A stretch of 53,079 bases of DNA from Actinomycetales bacterium (lineage in GTDB: Bacteria; Actinomycetota; Actinomycetes; Nanopelagicales; Nanopelagicaceae). Position 1 is the stretch's first letter; each line of letters opens with the position of its first letter. The stretch spans positions 1-53,079 of the forward strand of contig JAGWYO010000007.1 of assembly GCA_018969355.1 (NCBI GenBank), read 5' to 3'. The notes under the pieces were generated by a model that saw only the letters and a program-made list of their open reading frames with translations, did no database searches and was not told where the DNA came from. Below, piece after piece: positions 15,868 through 25,043 of the stretch. Made by a program: the position numbers and the translations under genes.

Positions 15868-17720
15868 TATTGGCGTACCACCACTGTGAATTCTGGAGTT
15901 AACACTAGTTCATCCTTAGTTGTGATTTGGACTCGCAATTTAGTAACTCCTTTCTTTGCTTCGATTACGCTAAGTTGAAATTCTCCACTAGTTCCAGTGA
16001 TTGCTTCTATGCCTATATTTTGCCATTTACCTGCAGTATATTTCTGAAGCACAACCGCTTGTCCTGCCAAAACAGGTAGCAAAACGCCTTTAACTATTAA
16101 ATCCTTACCTGCCTTGACTGTGGTGGGGCGATCTAGAATTATCCGAGACAGAAGTACAACTTTTGCTTCATTGCTCAAGGATTCAGCACGTTCCCAACTT
16201 CCTTGTGTGCTAACTCGTAACGACGCACTTGCGGCCAGTGCGACTGGAACGCTAATTGTTCCATCTAATCCACTCATAACTTCAGCGATAGGGCTCCATG
16301 AGTTTTCACCTACACGTTTAATTTCAATGGTGACAGGTATTCCTACAACAGGTGATTTATCTTTGAGGGTGAGTGCACCACGCACAGTAAAGACTCCTCC
16401 ATAGAAAATACCTTTGTTACTTACTTGTTCAATGGTGAGTGTGCTTAAAACGGTATCTGGAGCGATTGCTAGGGCCACATTTCGCATTGCTGTGGTAGCG
16501 GTTATATCTTCCATGCCAAGTGTCCATAGCGCGGCACCACCTAAACGGTATTTAGCTACCAGATTCATGCGTTCTAGATAGCTGCGATCATTTTGATACC
16601 AAACGGTTCGGTTTACTGTGCAGGATGTTGCAGCTCCTGTTGCAGTTAAACCATTAAAGTTTTGTACATACGAATATGTTGCTTCACTACTGTTCACATC
16701 AAAAGCTGGAACCGCTTGATCTATCACTGCCTTCGCATTTGCATAATTCATCTTAAAAGTTGCAGCTTTTGCACCAGCTATTAATCCTGGTGGAGCTGTG
16801 GTGGGACAAGTTCCAGTAACACTAGTTATCCAATCTCTTCCATATCCAGGAAGTCCAATAAAGACTTTAGAAGCTGGCATGATTGAGATTGCATACTGCA
16901 GAGTCTTTTCTGTCCAACTAATTGGGCCAATAGGGCCAGGTTTAGCAACTGAATAGTCATACGTCATGATTCGTAATCGATCGATACTTGAAGCAATCTC
17001 AGCCCAAGCATAAACGTAATACCCCTTTTGTTTTTCCGCTGGATTAAATGAATATGGCGCAGAAATTGAGAGAAGTTTCTGCTGTGTATGCAATGCTGCA
17101 CTAAGTTCCTTAACGAATAAAACCCAATTGGGAGCAGTCTTTGTCCAGGTTGTGTTTCCATCGACAAAAGCAAAACCTTCAAAATCTAAGTCAATACCAT
17201 CAAAAGAATATTTGTTCACAAGATCTACTATTGTTTTTACGATGGTGGTTCTCACTTCAGGCTTAGCTAAATAGCCAGATAGAACTAATTTATCTGTCCC
17301 ATCAGTTATAGTTGGAATTAACTTCACACCACTTTTTTTCATCAGGCAGATTGTGTCTGCTATTGGCCATGATGGATTTGCAGTTGAATAGTCGTCTCTA
17401 ATAAGAGTAGGGCTCTTTAATGTGTACCAAAATGGCATGACTTCCTTCATCAAATCTTTATTTGTAAACAAATAAGAAGAATTGAGAAGTGCTATGTCTT
17501 CGGCCGAGTATTCATTAGTCTCACAAGTCACGAGTGAGTCAACGGCCGGCGTTGGAAGAGTTGGTAGTTTTTTAATAAATGGTATTACCGTTTTTACAGA
17601 ATAATAAGGAATCCAACCTGAAACTATTCTTCGAGGTTGATTATCAATAGCTAATGCTTGTGGAGTTAATGAAATGAGCATGAGTAAAGTAAGAGAAATG
17701 TGAAAACTGCGCTTCATCAT
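15867..17720 (-). CDS. Secreted glycoside hydrolase family 18 protein
   Basis: A 617-residue exported protein. A signal peptide is clear (basic MMKRSF, hydrophobic LTLLMLISL, then a cleavage-like QALA near residue 24). The GH18 barrel runs from VSGWIPYYS (about 34) to about 430, with the catalytic motif DGIDLDFE at 174-181 (acid Glu181) and a later conserved MTYDYS. The closing ALWTLGMED is typical. Residues 440-617 look like two beta-sandwich domains. GH18 enzymes cut chitin or peptidoglycan-like beta-1,4 GlcNAc bonds; the target here is unknown. It starts at TAATG, coupled to DUF3039, and ends coupled to clpS, which is an unusual place for a secreted hydrolase. Confidence 0.9.
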   Translation of the reverse strand: MMKRSFHISLTLLMLISLTPQALAIDNQPRRIVSGWIPYYSVKTVIPFIKKLPTLPTPAVDSLVTCETNEYSAEDIALLNSSYLFTNKDLMKEVMPFWYTLKSPTLIRDDYSTANPSWPIADTICLMKKSGVKLIPTITDGTDKLVLSGYLAKPEVRTTIVKTIVDLVNKYSFDGIDLDFEGFAFVDGNTTWTKTAPNWVLFVKELSAALHTQQKLLSISAPYSFNPAEKQKGYYVYAWAEIASSIDRLRIMTYDYSVAKPGPIGPISWTEKTLQYAISIMPASKVFIGLPGYGRDWITSVTGTCPTTAPPGLIAGAKAATFKMNYANAKAVIDQAVPAFDVNSSEATYSYVQNFNGLTATGAATSCTVNRTVWYQNDRSYLERMNLVAKYRLGGAALWTLGMEDITATTAMRNVALAIAPDTVLSTLTIEQVSNKGIFYGGVFTVRGALTLKDKSPVVGIPVTIEIKRVGENSWSPIAEVMSGLDGTISVPVALAASASLRVSTQGSWERAESLSNEAKVVLLSRIILDRPTTVKAGKDLIVKGVLLPVLAGQAVVLQKYTAGKWQNIGIEAITGTSGEFQLSVIEAKKGVTKLRVQITTKDELVLTPEFTVVVRQ

Positions 17721-17989
17721 TACTTGTCTACTGGTCCGGGCTTTATCCCTGCATAAATCTCTTTGCACGTTGGGCAGATTGGGTACTTCTGGGGATCACG
17801 GGATGGAATCCATTTTTTGCCACACAGAGCTCTCACAGCTTTACCAGTCACTGCTGACTCTGTGATTTTTTCCTTTTTCACATAATGAGCAAAACGATCA
17901 TGCCCACCATCATCTTCTTGAAGGTCGGGTCTAGTTAAGAGATCGGTATCAGACTCCGTCTCAATTCCACGCTTTCCAAAGAGGCCCAT
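17720..17989 (-). CDS. DUF3039 family protein
   Basis: An 89-residue actinobacterial protein with the DUF3039 pattern: TDLLTRPDLQEDDGGHDRFAHYV in the first third, ALCGKKW with Cys56, and ICPTCKEIY with Cys72 and Cys75. The Cys and His residues suggest one bound zinc. Function unknown. It begins the minus-strand unit that continues with GH18 and clpS; its stop overlaps the GH18 start by one base. Confidence 0.9.
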   Translation of the reverse strand: MGLFGKRGIETESDTDLLTRPDLQEDDGGHDRFAHYVKKEKITESAVTGKAVRALCGKKWIPSRDPQKYPICPTCKEIYAGIKPGPVDK

Positions 17990-18008
17990 GAGGTGGATAA
18001 GAATACCT

Positions 18009-18037
18009 TTGGCGATGGCAAAACTACCTAGTAGAAT
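18009..18037 (+). promoter_or_regulatory. Candidate argF promoter (leaderless)
   Basis: TTGGCG (18009-18014), a 17-base spacer, TAGAAT (18032-18037) and then six bases to the ATG. There is no Shine-Dalgarno, so the mRNA probably starts at the ATG. Confidence 0.6.
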
Positions 18038-18043
18038 TCACAA

Positions 18044-18982
18044 ATGAAGGACTTACTGCGCACACAAGATCTCAGCCGCGATGACGTTGAGCTTTTGCTG
18101 GAGACCGCTGCGGCATTTGCCGAAGATCCGCTTCGTTCTAAGAACACTTTAGCCAATAAGAGCGTTGCCATCTATATGACAAAGCCTTCAACCCGCACGC
18201 GACTTTCTTCTGAAACCGCTGTTGCCCACTTAGGTGGAACGCCAATATTTATTCGTGGTGATGAATTGCAATTAGGTCGTGGGGAAACTATTGCAGATAC
18301 TGCCAAAATTATTAGTGGATACTGCAGCGCACTCATCATTCGCACATTTGCTCAAGCAGATGTTGAAGAACTAGGTGCTCATGCATCAATCCCTGTTATT
18401 AATGCCTTAACTGATGAAGATCATCCAACTCAATTACTTGCCGATTGGTTGACTATTCGTGAGAACTTTGGAAAAGATATTACTGGACGCAAATTCGTCT
18501 ATCTGGGTGATGGAAATAATATGTCTCACGCCTGGCTCATCATGGGTGCAATCATGGGTGCGCATGTTGTTGCCGCCACGCCAAAGGGAAAGTGGGCGCC
18601 TAATCCAAAAGTTGTAGAAATTGCAAAGACTATTGCTGCCAAAAACGGTGGACAAGTTGAAGTGCTTCATGATCCAGAAGCTGCATCTAAAGATGCATCT
18701 GTTTTGTATGCCGATGTGTGGATGTCTATGGGTGATTCTGAAAGTGAACGCGAAGAGAAAGGGCTAGCACTCGCACCATTTGCAGTAACTGAGAATTTAC
18801 TTTCACTTACAGATACAGATTCAATATTCATGCATTGTTTACCTGCCCACAGAGGTGAAGAAGTTGAGGCATCTGTAATAGACGGTCCTCGTTCTGTAAT
18901 TTGGCGTGAGGCATATCATCGCCGGACAACGATTCAAGCACTGCTTTTCCACCTCACAAAGGGTGACTTGAAAGGCAACTAG
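18044..18982 (+). CDS. argF: Ornithine carbamoyltransferase
   Basis: Makes citrulline from ornithine and carbamoyl phosphate in arginine synthesis. The 312 residues have the carbamoyl-phosphate site KPSTRTRLS, the DEDHPTQLLADWLTI segment, and the ornithine-site FMHCLPAHRGEEV. The length is normal. Other arginine genes are not adjacent, so argF stands apart from an arg operon; the next genes are the transhydrogenase. A good leaderless promoter lies just upstream. Confidence 0.96.
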   Translation: MKDLLRTQDLSRDDVELLLETAAAFAEDPLRSKNTLANKSVAIYMTKPSTRTRLSSETAVAHLGGTPIFIRGDELQLGRGETIADTAKIISGYCSALIIRTFAQADVEELGAHASIPVINALTDEDHPTQLLADWLTIRENFGKDITGRKFVYLGDGNNMSHAWLIMGAIMGAHVVAATPKGKWAPNPKVVEIAKTIAAKNGGQVEVLHDPEAASKDASVLYADVWMSMGDSESEREEKGLALAPFAVTENLLSLTDTDSIFMHCLPAHRGEEVEASVIDGPRSVIWREAYHRRTTIQALLFHLTKGDLKGN

Positions 18983-18991
18983 CACTAGCAT
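18963..18991 (+). promoter_or_regulatory. Candidate pntAA promoter overlapping the end of argF
   Basis: GTGACT (18963-18968), a 17-base spacer and TAGCAT (18986-18991), followed by seven bases to the ATG at 18999. It would let the transhydrogenase operon be transcribed apart from argF. Confidence 0.4.
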
Positions 18992-18998
18992 TCTGCCC

Positions 18999-20120
18999 AT
19001 GCGTGTAGTTGTCCCGAAAGAAATCAAAGAGGGTGAGAAGCGCGTTGCGCTTGTCCCCGATGTTATTAACAAATTAACGCGTCTTGGCTTCGATGTTGTC
19101 ATCGAATCAGGTGCAGGAGTGCATTCACAGGCCGTAGATGCTCAATATAAGGCCGCTGGTGCAACGATCTCTGACGGAGAAGTTCTGAGTAATGCTGATG
19201 CAGTTCTCTCAGTTCAACCTTTAACACCAGCTCAAATAAGTAAGTTAAAAAAGGGTGCAATCACCATTTCATTTCTTTCTCCAGTCACTGCCGTTGATTC
19301 AATTGATGCTGCAGTTACCGCGGGAGTTACGGCTTTTTCACTTGAACTTGTTCCACGCATTTCACGTGCGCAATCTATGGATGCACTGACATCACAAGCC
19401 CTGTGTGCCGGATATCGCGCCGTCCTAGTTGGCGCAGAACTTTCACCACGATTTTTCCCCATGCTTATGACAGCTGCTGGAACAGTAACGCCTGCACAAG
19501 TTCTTGTTCTTGGCGCAGGTGTTGCAGGTTTACAAGCAATTGCAACTGCCCGTCGACTTGGAGCAGTCGTTTCAGCTTACGATGTTCGCCCAGCATCTGC
19601 TGATGAAGTTCGATCCATGGGTGCTACATTTATTGAGTTAGAGCTTGAATCACTGGAAGGTTCAGGTGGCTATGCGCGTGAGATGACTGAAGACCGTGCA
19701 GCTAAACAGCGTGAACTTCTGACTCCTTACATTGCTAAATCTCACATTGTTATTACAACTGCTGCAGTTCCTGGTCGCCAAGCACCTCGCTTAATGACTC
19801 AGACAATGGTTGATTCCATGGGCCCTGGCACAGTGATTGTTGATTTAGCTGCTGAAAGCGGTGGAAATGTCGAAGGATCAAAGCCAGGTGAAATTGTTAT
19901 TACTTCAGGTGGCGTAAAGATTTGGGGCGGCAAAGATGTCCCAAGTCAGCTTCCTTTCCATGCATCATTTCTTTATTCGCGCAACGTGGTTAATTTGTTA
20001 ACTCTCATGACTACAGCGGCAAAAGAGGGCGAATCTGTTGCATTTAACCTTGATTTTGAGGATGAAATCATTAATGGCTCTGCGCTAACACACGCAGGAT
20101 CACGAAGAGGAGACAAGTAA
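18999..20120 (+). CDS. pntAA: NAD(P) transhydrogenase subunit alpha, part 1
   Basis: The soluble NAD(H)-binding domain I of the proton-translocating transhydrogenase. The 373 residues start with VPKEIKEGEKRVALVP, typical of the AlaDH/PNT family. They continue with the mobile-loop region, the Rossmann site VLVLGAGVAGLQAIATARRLGA with Asp at the second strand end (AYDVRPA), and GGYAREM. The alpha subunit is split into two genes here, as in other actinobacteria and many alphaproteobacteria. The stop is directly followed by the pntAB ATG. Confidence 0.95.
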   Translation: MRVVVPKEIKEGEKRVALVPDVINKLTRLGFDVVIESGAGVHSQAVDAQYKAAGATISDGEVLSNADAVLSVQPLTPAQISKLKKGAITISFLSPVTAVDSIDAAVTAGVTAFSLELVPRISRAQSMDALTSQALCAGYRAVLVGAELSPRFFPMLMTAAGTVTPAQVLVLGAGVAGLQAIATARRLGAVVSAYDVRPASADEVRSMGATFIELELESLEGSGGYAREMTEDRAAKQRELLTPYIAKSHIVITTAAVPGRQAPRLMTQTMVDSMGPGTVIVDLAAESGGNVEGSKPGEIVITSGGVKIWGGKDVPSQLPFHASFLYSRNVVNLLTLMTTAAKEGESVAFNLDFEDEIINGSALTHAGSRRGDK

Positions 20121-20402
20121 ATGGAACCGATGGCAATTGTTTCAATCTTTGTATTAGCAGTCTTCGTGGGTTTTGAAGTTGTATCTAAAGTCTCTTCCAC
20201 TCTGCACACCCCTTTAATGTCAGGTGCTAACGCTATCCACGGAGTTATCTTGGTGGGCGCGATTATTGTCGCCGATCATAGTTCAACCAATCTTGAATTA
20301 GGCCTGGCAGTTGCGGCAATAGTTTTGGCAACAATCAATATGGTGGGTGGGTTCGTCGTTACCGATCGAATGCTTGAAATGTTCAAAGGAAACAAGAAAT
20401 GA
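20121..20402 (+). CDS. pntAB: NAD(P) transhydrogenase subunit alpha, part 2 (membrane)
   Basis: The 93-residue membrane part of the alpha subunit, with three or four hydrophobic helices. It carries the family pattern EVVSKVSSTLHTPLMSGANAIHG and the later NMVGGFVVTDRMLEMF. It forms part of the proton channel with PntB. Starts with no gap after pntAA and overlaps pntB by four bases (ATGA). Confidence 0.95.
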   Translation: MEPMAIVSIFVLAVFVGFEVVSKVSSTLHTPLMSGANAIHGVILVGAIIVADHSSTNLELGLAVAAIVLATINMVGGFVVTDRMLEMFKGNKK

Positions 20403-21790
20403 ACCGTACGCTCTATGACCTCATAGGTTTGGCTGCGGGTGTGGCATTCATCCTGGCGCTTAAAGGGTTATCTCACCCTAAGACTGCTCGCCGCGGAAAC
20501 TTAATCGGTGCTTTTGGTGCCTCACTAGCAACTCTCGTTGTCTTTTTCTACGCCAATCCTGATTCATCTCTTCCACTAAATAATCTAGGGTGGATTCTAG
20601 GTGCCATGGTTGTTGGTTTAGCAGTGGGTGTTCCAGCTGCACGTAAAGTTCAAATGACTCAGATGCCACAACTTGTCGCTTTATTTAATGGTGTGGGTGG
20701 TGGCGCTGCTGCTTTGGTAGCAATAGTTGAGTACCTGCACTTAGGGGTAGAGGCAACCACGGCTGAAGTTATCTTCACCGTCTTTACAGTCATCGTTGGC
20801 TGTGTTTCATTTAGCGGCTCTGTTATTACTTTCTTAAAGCTTCAAGAGTTAATGACTACTCGCCCAGTAATTTTCCCAGCAGGTAGATTCATCATTGCAG
20901 CCACCTTAGCAAGCGTTATTGGTGTTGGAGGCTGGGTTGTTACAGCCCTTGGAACCACTCCACTCTTAGTTCTAGCTGCACTCTCGCTGCTTTTCGGTGT
21001 TCTCTTCGTTCTACCAGTGGGTGGAGCCGATGTTCCGATTGTTATCTCACTGTTAAACGCATTTACAGGTTTAACTGTCGCAGCAAGTGGATATGTTCTG
21101 GATTCAGTTCTACTCATTATTGCTGGAACATTAGTTGGAGCATCAGGAACAATTTTGACTCGTTTAATGGCAGAAGCAATGGGACGTTCTTTATTTGGAA
21201 CTCTCTTTGGAGCATTTACTGCAAAGCCTCAGGATGCATCTGGAACGGGAGAAGAACGTCCGGTGCGTTCAGGATCACCTGATGACGTTGCGATATTGCT
21301 CAACTATGCGCGTCGTGTTGTAATCGTGCCTGGATTCGGTTTAGCGGTTGCTCAAGCTCAGCACACAGTTCGAGAGCTTGCAGACATGATGATTGCTAAA
21401 GGTATTGATGTCGCTTATGGCATTCACCCTGTGGCAGGTCGAATGCCTGGGCATATGAACGTCTTGCTAGCAGAAGCAAATGTTCCATATGAACAACTAG
21501 CTGAAATGGATGAAGTGAATCCAACATTTGGTCAGACTGATGTGGCAATTGTTATTGGTGCAAACGATGTGGTTAACCCAGCTGCGCAAACTTCTCCAGG
21601 CTGCCCTATCTATGGAATGCCTATTTTAGAAGTAAATCAGGCAGCAAATATTATCTTCTTGAAACGTTCAATGCGTCCTGGATTTGCAGGAATTGAAAAT
21701 GAACTCCTTTATGATCCAAAGACCATGCTTTTATTTGGTGATGCCAAAGCCTCACTGACAAAGGTCGTTTCTGCACTTAAGGCACTTTAA
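20399..21790 (+). CDS. pntB: NAD(P) transhydrogenase subunit beta
   Basis: 463 residues: about nine membrane helices (1-265), with the conserved GGVGGGAAALVA-like segment seen as NGVGGGAAALVAIVEY, then the soluble NADP(H) domain with VVIVPGFGLAVAQAQH, GIHPVAGRMPGHMNVLLAEANVP (in parts), ANDVVNPAAQTSPGCPIYGMP and VFLKRSM-like IIFLKRSMRPGFAG. The complex uses proton motive force to drive NADH to NADPH transfer, and so could use the gradient made by actinorhodopsin. Last gene of the operon; no clear terminator follows. Confidence 0.96.
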   Translation: MNRTLYDLIGLAAGVAFILALKGLSHPKTARRGNLIGAFGASLATLVVFFYANPDSSLPLNNLGWILGAMVVGLAVGVPAARKVQMTQMPQLVALFNGVGGGAAALVAIVEYLHLGVEATTAEVIFTVFTVIVGCVSFSGSVITFLKLQELMTTRPVIFPAGRFIIAATLASVIGVGGWVVTALGTTPLLVLAALSLLFGVLFVLPVGGADVPIVISLLNAFTGLTVAASGYVLDSVLLIIAGTLVGASGTILTRLMAEAMGRSLFGTLFGAFTAKPQDASGTGEERPVRSGSPDDVAILLNYARRVVIVPGFGLAVAQAQHTVRELADMMIAKGIDVAYGIHPVAGRMPGHMNVLLAEANVPYEQLAEMDEVNPTFGQTDVAIVIGANDVVNPAAQTSPGCPIYGMPILEVNQAANIIFLKRSMRPGFAGIENELLYDPKTMLLFGDAKASLTKVVSALKAL

Positions 21791-21850
21791 CTCCAAGTTG
21801 CTGGTGGTTGAAGATTCAACTAACCTTAGATTTCACAAAGGAGAGTTGAG

Positions 21851-22918
21851 ATGCCTGCTGTAAGCGTTGCCGATATAACTGTTTTGCCGCGCATACATGA
21901 AGCACCTCATGCGCGAGCTCGCGCAGTAAAAAGCATCACAACCGCCCCCCAAGGTTTTGAAGGAGAAGGTTTTCCTGTTCGCCGGGCATTTGCCGGAGTC
22001 GACTTAGCCGAACTTGATCCATTTATTCATTTAGATCAAATGGGTGAAGTGGAATATGCGCCTGGCGAACCTAAAGGAACTCCGTGGCATCCACACCGTG
22101 GTTTTGAAACTGTTACTTACATTATTGATGGAGTTTTTGACCACAAAGACAACAATGGTGGCGGCGGAACTATTTCTAATGGTGATACACAGTGGATGAC
22201 AGCTGGCGCTGGAATTCTTCACATTGAAACTCCTCCAGAACATTTAGTTGTGAGCGGAGGCTTATTTCATGGTTTCCAACTTTGGGTGAATCTGCCTGCT
22301 GCAAAAAAATGGTCACCGCCTGCGTATCAAGATGTTCGTGCAAAAGATGTCGCACTTCTTTCATCAAGTGATGGTGGGGCTTTGATTCGTGTTATAGCAG
22401 GTGAAGTAGGTGGCTACACAGGTCCTGGAACAACTCAAACGCCAATTACTTTGATTCACGCAACTATTGCAGCAGGAGCTGAACTGCGTTTGCCATGGCG
22501 ACGTGATTACAACGCTCTTGTATACACAATGGCTGGAGAAGGTTTTGTTGGAGATGAAGATCGCCCAGTTCATACCGGTCAATTAACTCTCTTTGGTGAT
22601 GGTGACACAATTGTTGTTCGTGCAGCAAAGAATCAAGAGTCACGTTCTCCGGAAATGGAGCTCTTTATTTTAGGTGGGGCGCCCATCAAAGAGCCTGTTG
22701 CCTGGATGGGACCATTTGTAATGAACACAAAGCGAGAAGTACTACAGGCTTTTGAAGATTTCCAAAATGGTCTGCTCGGTTCAATTCCAGCTATGTATAA
22801 AGAGGATGCAACCAGGCCCCTGAATCGAGGCGGTGCAGGAGCAAAGCTCGGCGGCGATTCAAAGCCGGTCGATGTGTTAGATGTGCATGGAGCGCCAAGG
22901 GATATACAGCAGGGATGA
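21851..22918 (+). CDS. Pirin family protein
   Basis: A 355-residue bicupin. The metal-site residues of pirins are visible: PWHPHRGFETVTYI supplies two His, and AGAGILHIE supplies His and Glu. The second cupin (residues about 190-300) and the C-terminal GGAPIKEPVAWMGPFVMNT are also typical of the Pirin_C part. Bacterial pirins have been linked to quercetin dioxygenase activity or redox-sensing regulation; which applies here is unknown. GGAGAG lies before ATG 21851, so this gene has its own ribosome site. About 50 extra residues at the ends compared with short pirins. Confidence 0.93.
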   Translation: MPAVSVADITVLPRIHEAPHARARAVKSITTAPQGFEGEGFPVRRAFAGVDLAELDPFIHLDQMGEVEYAPGEPKGTPWHPHRGFETVTYIIDGVFDHKDNNGGGGTISNGDTQWMTAGAGILHIETPPEHLVVSGGLFHGFQLWVNLPAAKKWSPPAYQDVRAKDVALLSSSDGGALIRVIAGEVGGYTGPGTTQTPITLIHATIAAGAELRLPWRRDYNALVYTMAGEGFVGDEDRPVHTGQLTLFGDGDTIVVRAAKNQESRSPEMELFILGGAPIKEPVAWMGPFVMNTKREVLQAFEDFQNGLLGSIPAMYKEDATRPLNRGGAGAKLGGDSKPVDVLDVHGAPRDIQQG

Positions 22919-22921
22919 TTG

Positions 22922-23521
22922 ATGAGCCCCACCTGTCATACTTCTCAAATGATATGGTGGCCGAAAGAAGTTCCAACGCTCTCACACGGACTCATTACAT
23001 TACGGGCACCTCAAGAATCTGATATCCCTGCCTTATTAGAAGGTGCACAAGATCCCCTCCTGCCTATATTTACACGTATTCCATCTCACTACTCAATGGC
23101 CGATGCAGAGTTTTATGTTCGCGAAAGATCTCCTCACGCTTTTGCAAACCAAACCGAACTGCAGTTAGTCCTTGAATATGGAAATGGAGCAGATGCGACT
23201 TTTGCTGGTGGATTTTCCTTTCACAGCTTGAATGTGCGCGAGCATGTTGCAGAAATTGGATATTGGATATGTGCGCCTATGCGTGGGAAAGGCATTGGCT
23301 CTATTGCAACACAAGTGTTGACTCATTTTGGTTTTGAGAGCATCGGCTTTGAGCGTATTGAGGCTGTTGTTAATGTCGAAAATACCCCCTCCCGCAAGCT
23401 TCTAGAGAAATCTGGGTATTCCCTAGAAGGCATCATGCGAAAGAAATCTCGTAAAGAAGATGGAACACAAAAAGATATGGCGCTGTATGCAGCTATACGG
23501 CAGGACTGGAAGGGGATATAA
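22922..23521 (+). CDS. GNAT family N-acetyltransferase (RimJ/RimL-like)
   Basis: A 199-residue GNAT enzyme. The fold's acetyl-CoA loop is seen in MRGKGIGSIATQVLTHFGF, preceded by the strand AEIGYWICAPM and followed by RIEAVVNVENTPSRKLLEKSGYSLEG, as in RimJ/RimL-type protein or small-molecule acetyltransferases. The substrate is not predictable. Starts at ATG 22922, three bases after the pirin stop, and ends immediately before the next gene, so pirin - GNAT - membrane protein look co-transcribed. Confidence 0.9.
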   Translation: MSPTCHTSQMIWWPKEVPTLSHGLITLRAPQESDIPALLEGAQDPLLPIFTRIPSHYSMADAEFYVRERSPHAFANQTELQLVLEYGNGADATFAGGFSFHSLNVREHVAEIGYWICAPMRGKGIGSIATQVLTHFGFESIGFERIEAVVNVENTPSRKLLEKSGYSLEGIMRKKSRKEDGTQKDMALYAAIRQDWKGI

Positions 23522-23914
23522 ATGGAAAGTCTTGCAGCAATAGTTGCCTTACTATTCCTGGTAGCGATTACCTCTGGGCCCATTGCAATTGGTATCGCTA
23601 GAATTAGGACTCAAAGTTTCATCAGATTATTTATTAAGCGAATCTTCCATGGAATCTTCATCACGATGGGAACGTTTGTTGGTGCCCAATGGATTTTAAT
23701 TCCGGACCTTCCGATTTTTCCACGATTAGTAGGGTTAAGTGCATTGTGCACTTGCTATATCGCAGCTAGAAATGAATACTTCCCCAATTTTAAAGTATTG
23801 CAACGGCTGGGAATTAAAACGGGAAAGGCATCAGGACATGGCCCAGTCATAAAATGGAAATTACGTGGCCGAAGTAATGGAAAAGACGGACATGGCCCAG
23901 AAGGCCAACATTAA
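23522..23914 (+). CDS. Hypothetical small membrane protein
   Basis: Not recognised. 130 residues with three hydrophobic segments (LAAIVALLFLVAITSGPIAIG, then FHGIFITMGTFVGAQWILI, then LVGLSALCTCYIAA) and a basic, Gly/His-rich C-terminal tail (KASGHGPVIKWKLRGRSNGK). It begins at the base after the GNAT stop and so depends on that gene's translation. It converges on ssrA with ten bases between. Confidence 0.65.
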   Translation: MESLAAIVALLFLVAITSGPIAIGIARIRTQSFIRLFIKRIFHGIFITMGTFVGAQWILIPDLPIFPRLVGLSALCTCYIAARNEYFPNFKVLQRLGIKTGKASGHGPVIKWKLRGRSNGKDGHGPEGQH

Positions 23915-23924
23915 TCAATAACAA

Positions 23925-24294
23925 TGGTGGAGGTGCCGGGAATCGAACCCGGGTCCTTCGGTGCAAAAACAGGGCTTCTACGGGCGTAGTGTGATTAACG
24001 CTTTCTCAGTCCCGAAGTTTCTCCACACGCTTCTTCGACGAACTCAGTTGCAAAACTGTTCTCCATCGTTGTCTGCAACACCAACGAAGTGAAAAGCCCT
24101 CTAGCGACGCTAGGTTCCAGGTCGAGAGCGGCACCTGGGCTAACGGCTTCGAAATGCTTATGCAGCGAGTTCGAAAGCTTGCTGATTAGTGTCAGCAGTT
24201 ATTTTTTGCACGGATTATTGGTTTACGAGATCATTCCGGCTTCCTCGGCCCGCTTCCCCTGCCTCAACATCCAAAGTCGAGACCGTTCACCCCC
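23925..24294 (-). ncRNA. ssrA: Transfer-messenger RNA (tmRNA)
   Basis: Rescues stalled ribosomes together with SmpB. On the minus strand the 5' end GGGGGTG (24294-24288) pairs with CACCTCC just before the encoded ACCA (3' end 23925). The T arm GGGTTCGATTCCC and the 5' GGUCUCGACUUU-like segment are the standard tRNA-like domain. The tag reading frame runs 24196 to 24158 (GCT resume codon to TAA) and encodes ADTNQQAFELAA, close to the mycobacterial tag ADSHQRDYALAA as remembered. Unlike the two tRNA genes here, its CCA is encoded. The gene follows smpB on the same strand. Confidence 0.95.
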
Positions 24295-24325
24295 AAGATT
24301 AAAACTTGAAAGATAAAGAAACGTA

Positions 24326-24353
24326 TGTCTATTCATCCCTATGTAGTTGTCAA
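24326..24353 (-). promoter_or_regulatory. ssrA: Candidate ssrA promoter
   Basis: On the minus strand a consensus TTGACA (24353-24348) stands 16 bases before TAGACA (24331-24326), about 32 bases upstream of the mature tmRNA 5' end. A 7-bp inverted repeat CGCCCAA/TTGGGCG (24386-24402) lies further upstream and may end the smpB message. Confidence 0.55.
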
Positions 24354-24463
24354 AGAAATTCACAGTACTTACCGTCGCTAAATCACGCCCAAAAATTGGG
24401 CGAACTAGGCGGCGGTGGAATAAGTGTAAGACATAAAGCGGGTAAGCCATAATCGGTGAGAAA

Positions 24464-24967
24464 CTACTCTTCGTAACGCTTAGATGCGCGCCTACTCTTT
24501 CCTGACGACCCTCTAGAAACTACGCGTGCTACTTCACGATCAGCCTCACGAGCTTTAATCGCCTCACGCTTATCGTAGGCTTTTTTTCCGCGAGCAACTG
24601 CAATCTCTATCTTTGCTTTTCCATCTTTGAAATACAAGGAAAGCGGCACCAGCGTTGTGCCTGAATCTTTGAGTTTTGAGATTAACTTATTGAGTTCATT
24701 TTTGTGAACCAGGAGTTTGCGATCACGGCGAGGAGTGTGGTTGGTCCAGGTTCCCTGGGTGTATTCAGGGATATGAACACCACTGAGCCAGAGTTCGCCA
24801 TCATTGATCATGGCAAAGCCATCGATGAGCGATGCTCGACCGAGTCGTAGTGATTTAACTTCCGTGCCTGTTAAAACCATTCCACATTCAAAAACATCAT
24901 CGATTGAATAATCGTGGCGTGCTTTTTTGTTTTGGGCAATGACTTTGCGGCCATTTTCTTTGACCAT
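24464..24967 (-). CDS. smpB: SsrA-binding protein SmpB
   Basis: Small RNA-binding protein that carries tmRNA to stalled ribosomes. 167 residues with the family features: [33 protein letters not shown] at the start (in parts), the [13 protein letters not shown] strand, [16 protein letters not shown] and [20 protein letters not shown], then the basic C-terminal tail that inserts in the mRNA channel. It lies directly upstream of ssrA and behind ftsX, as in many actinobacteria. Confidence 0.97.
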   Translation of the reverse strand: MVKENGRKVIAQNKKARHDYSIDDVFECGMVLTGTEVKSLRLGRASLIDGFAMINDGELWLSGVHIPEYTQGTWTNHTPRRDRKLLVHKNELNKLISKLKDSGTTLVPLSLYFKDGKAKIEIAVARGKKAYDKREAIKAREADREVARVVSRGSSGKSRRASKRYEE

Positions 24968-25043
24968 AACCGCATCACCGCCCTTTCCTATTTCTTTGCG
25001 TTAAAGGATTACAGGGGCAATTCTCTCACTAGATGCGACGGCT

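Noticed and set aside
23925-24316. Short plus-strand open frame across the tmRNA
   Set aside because: The region is explained by ssrA on the minus strand with complete tRNA-like ends.
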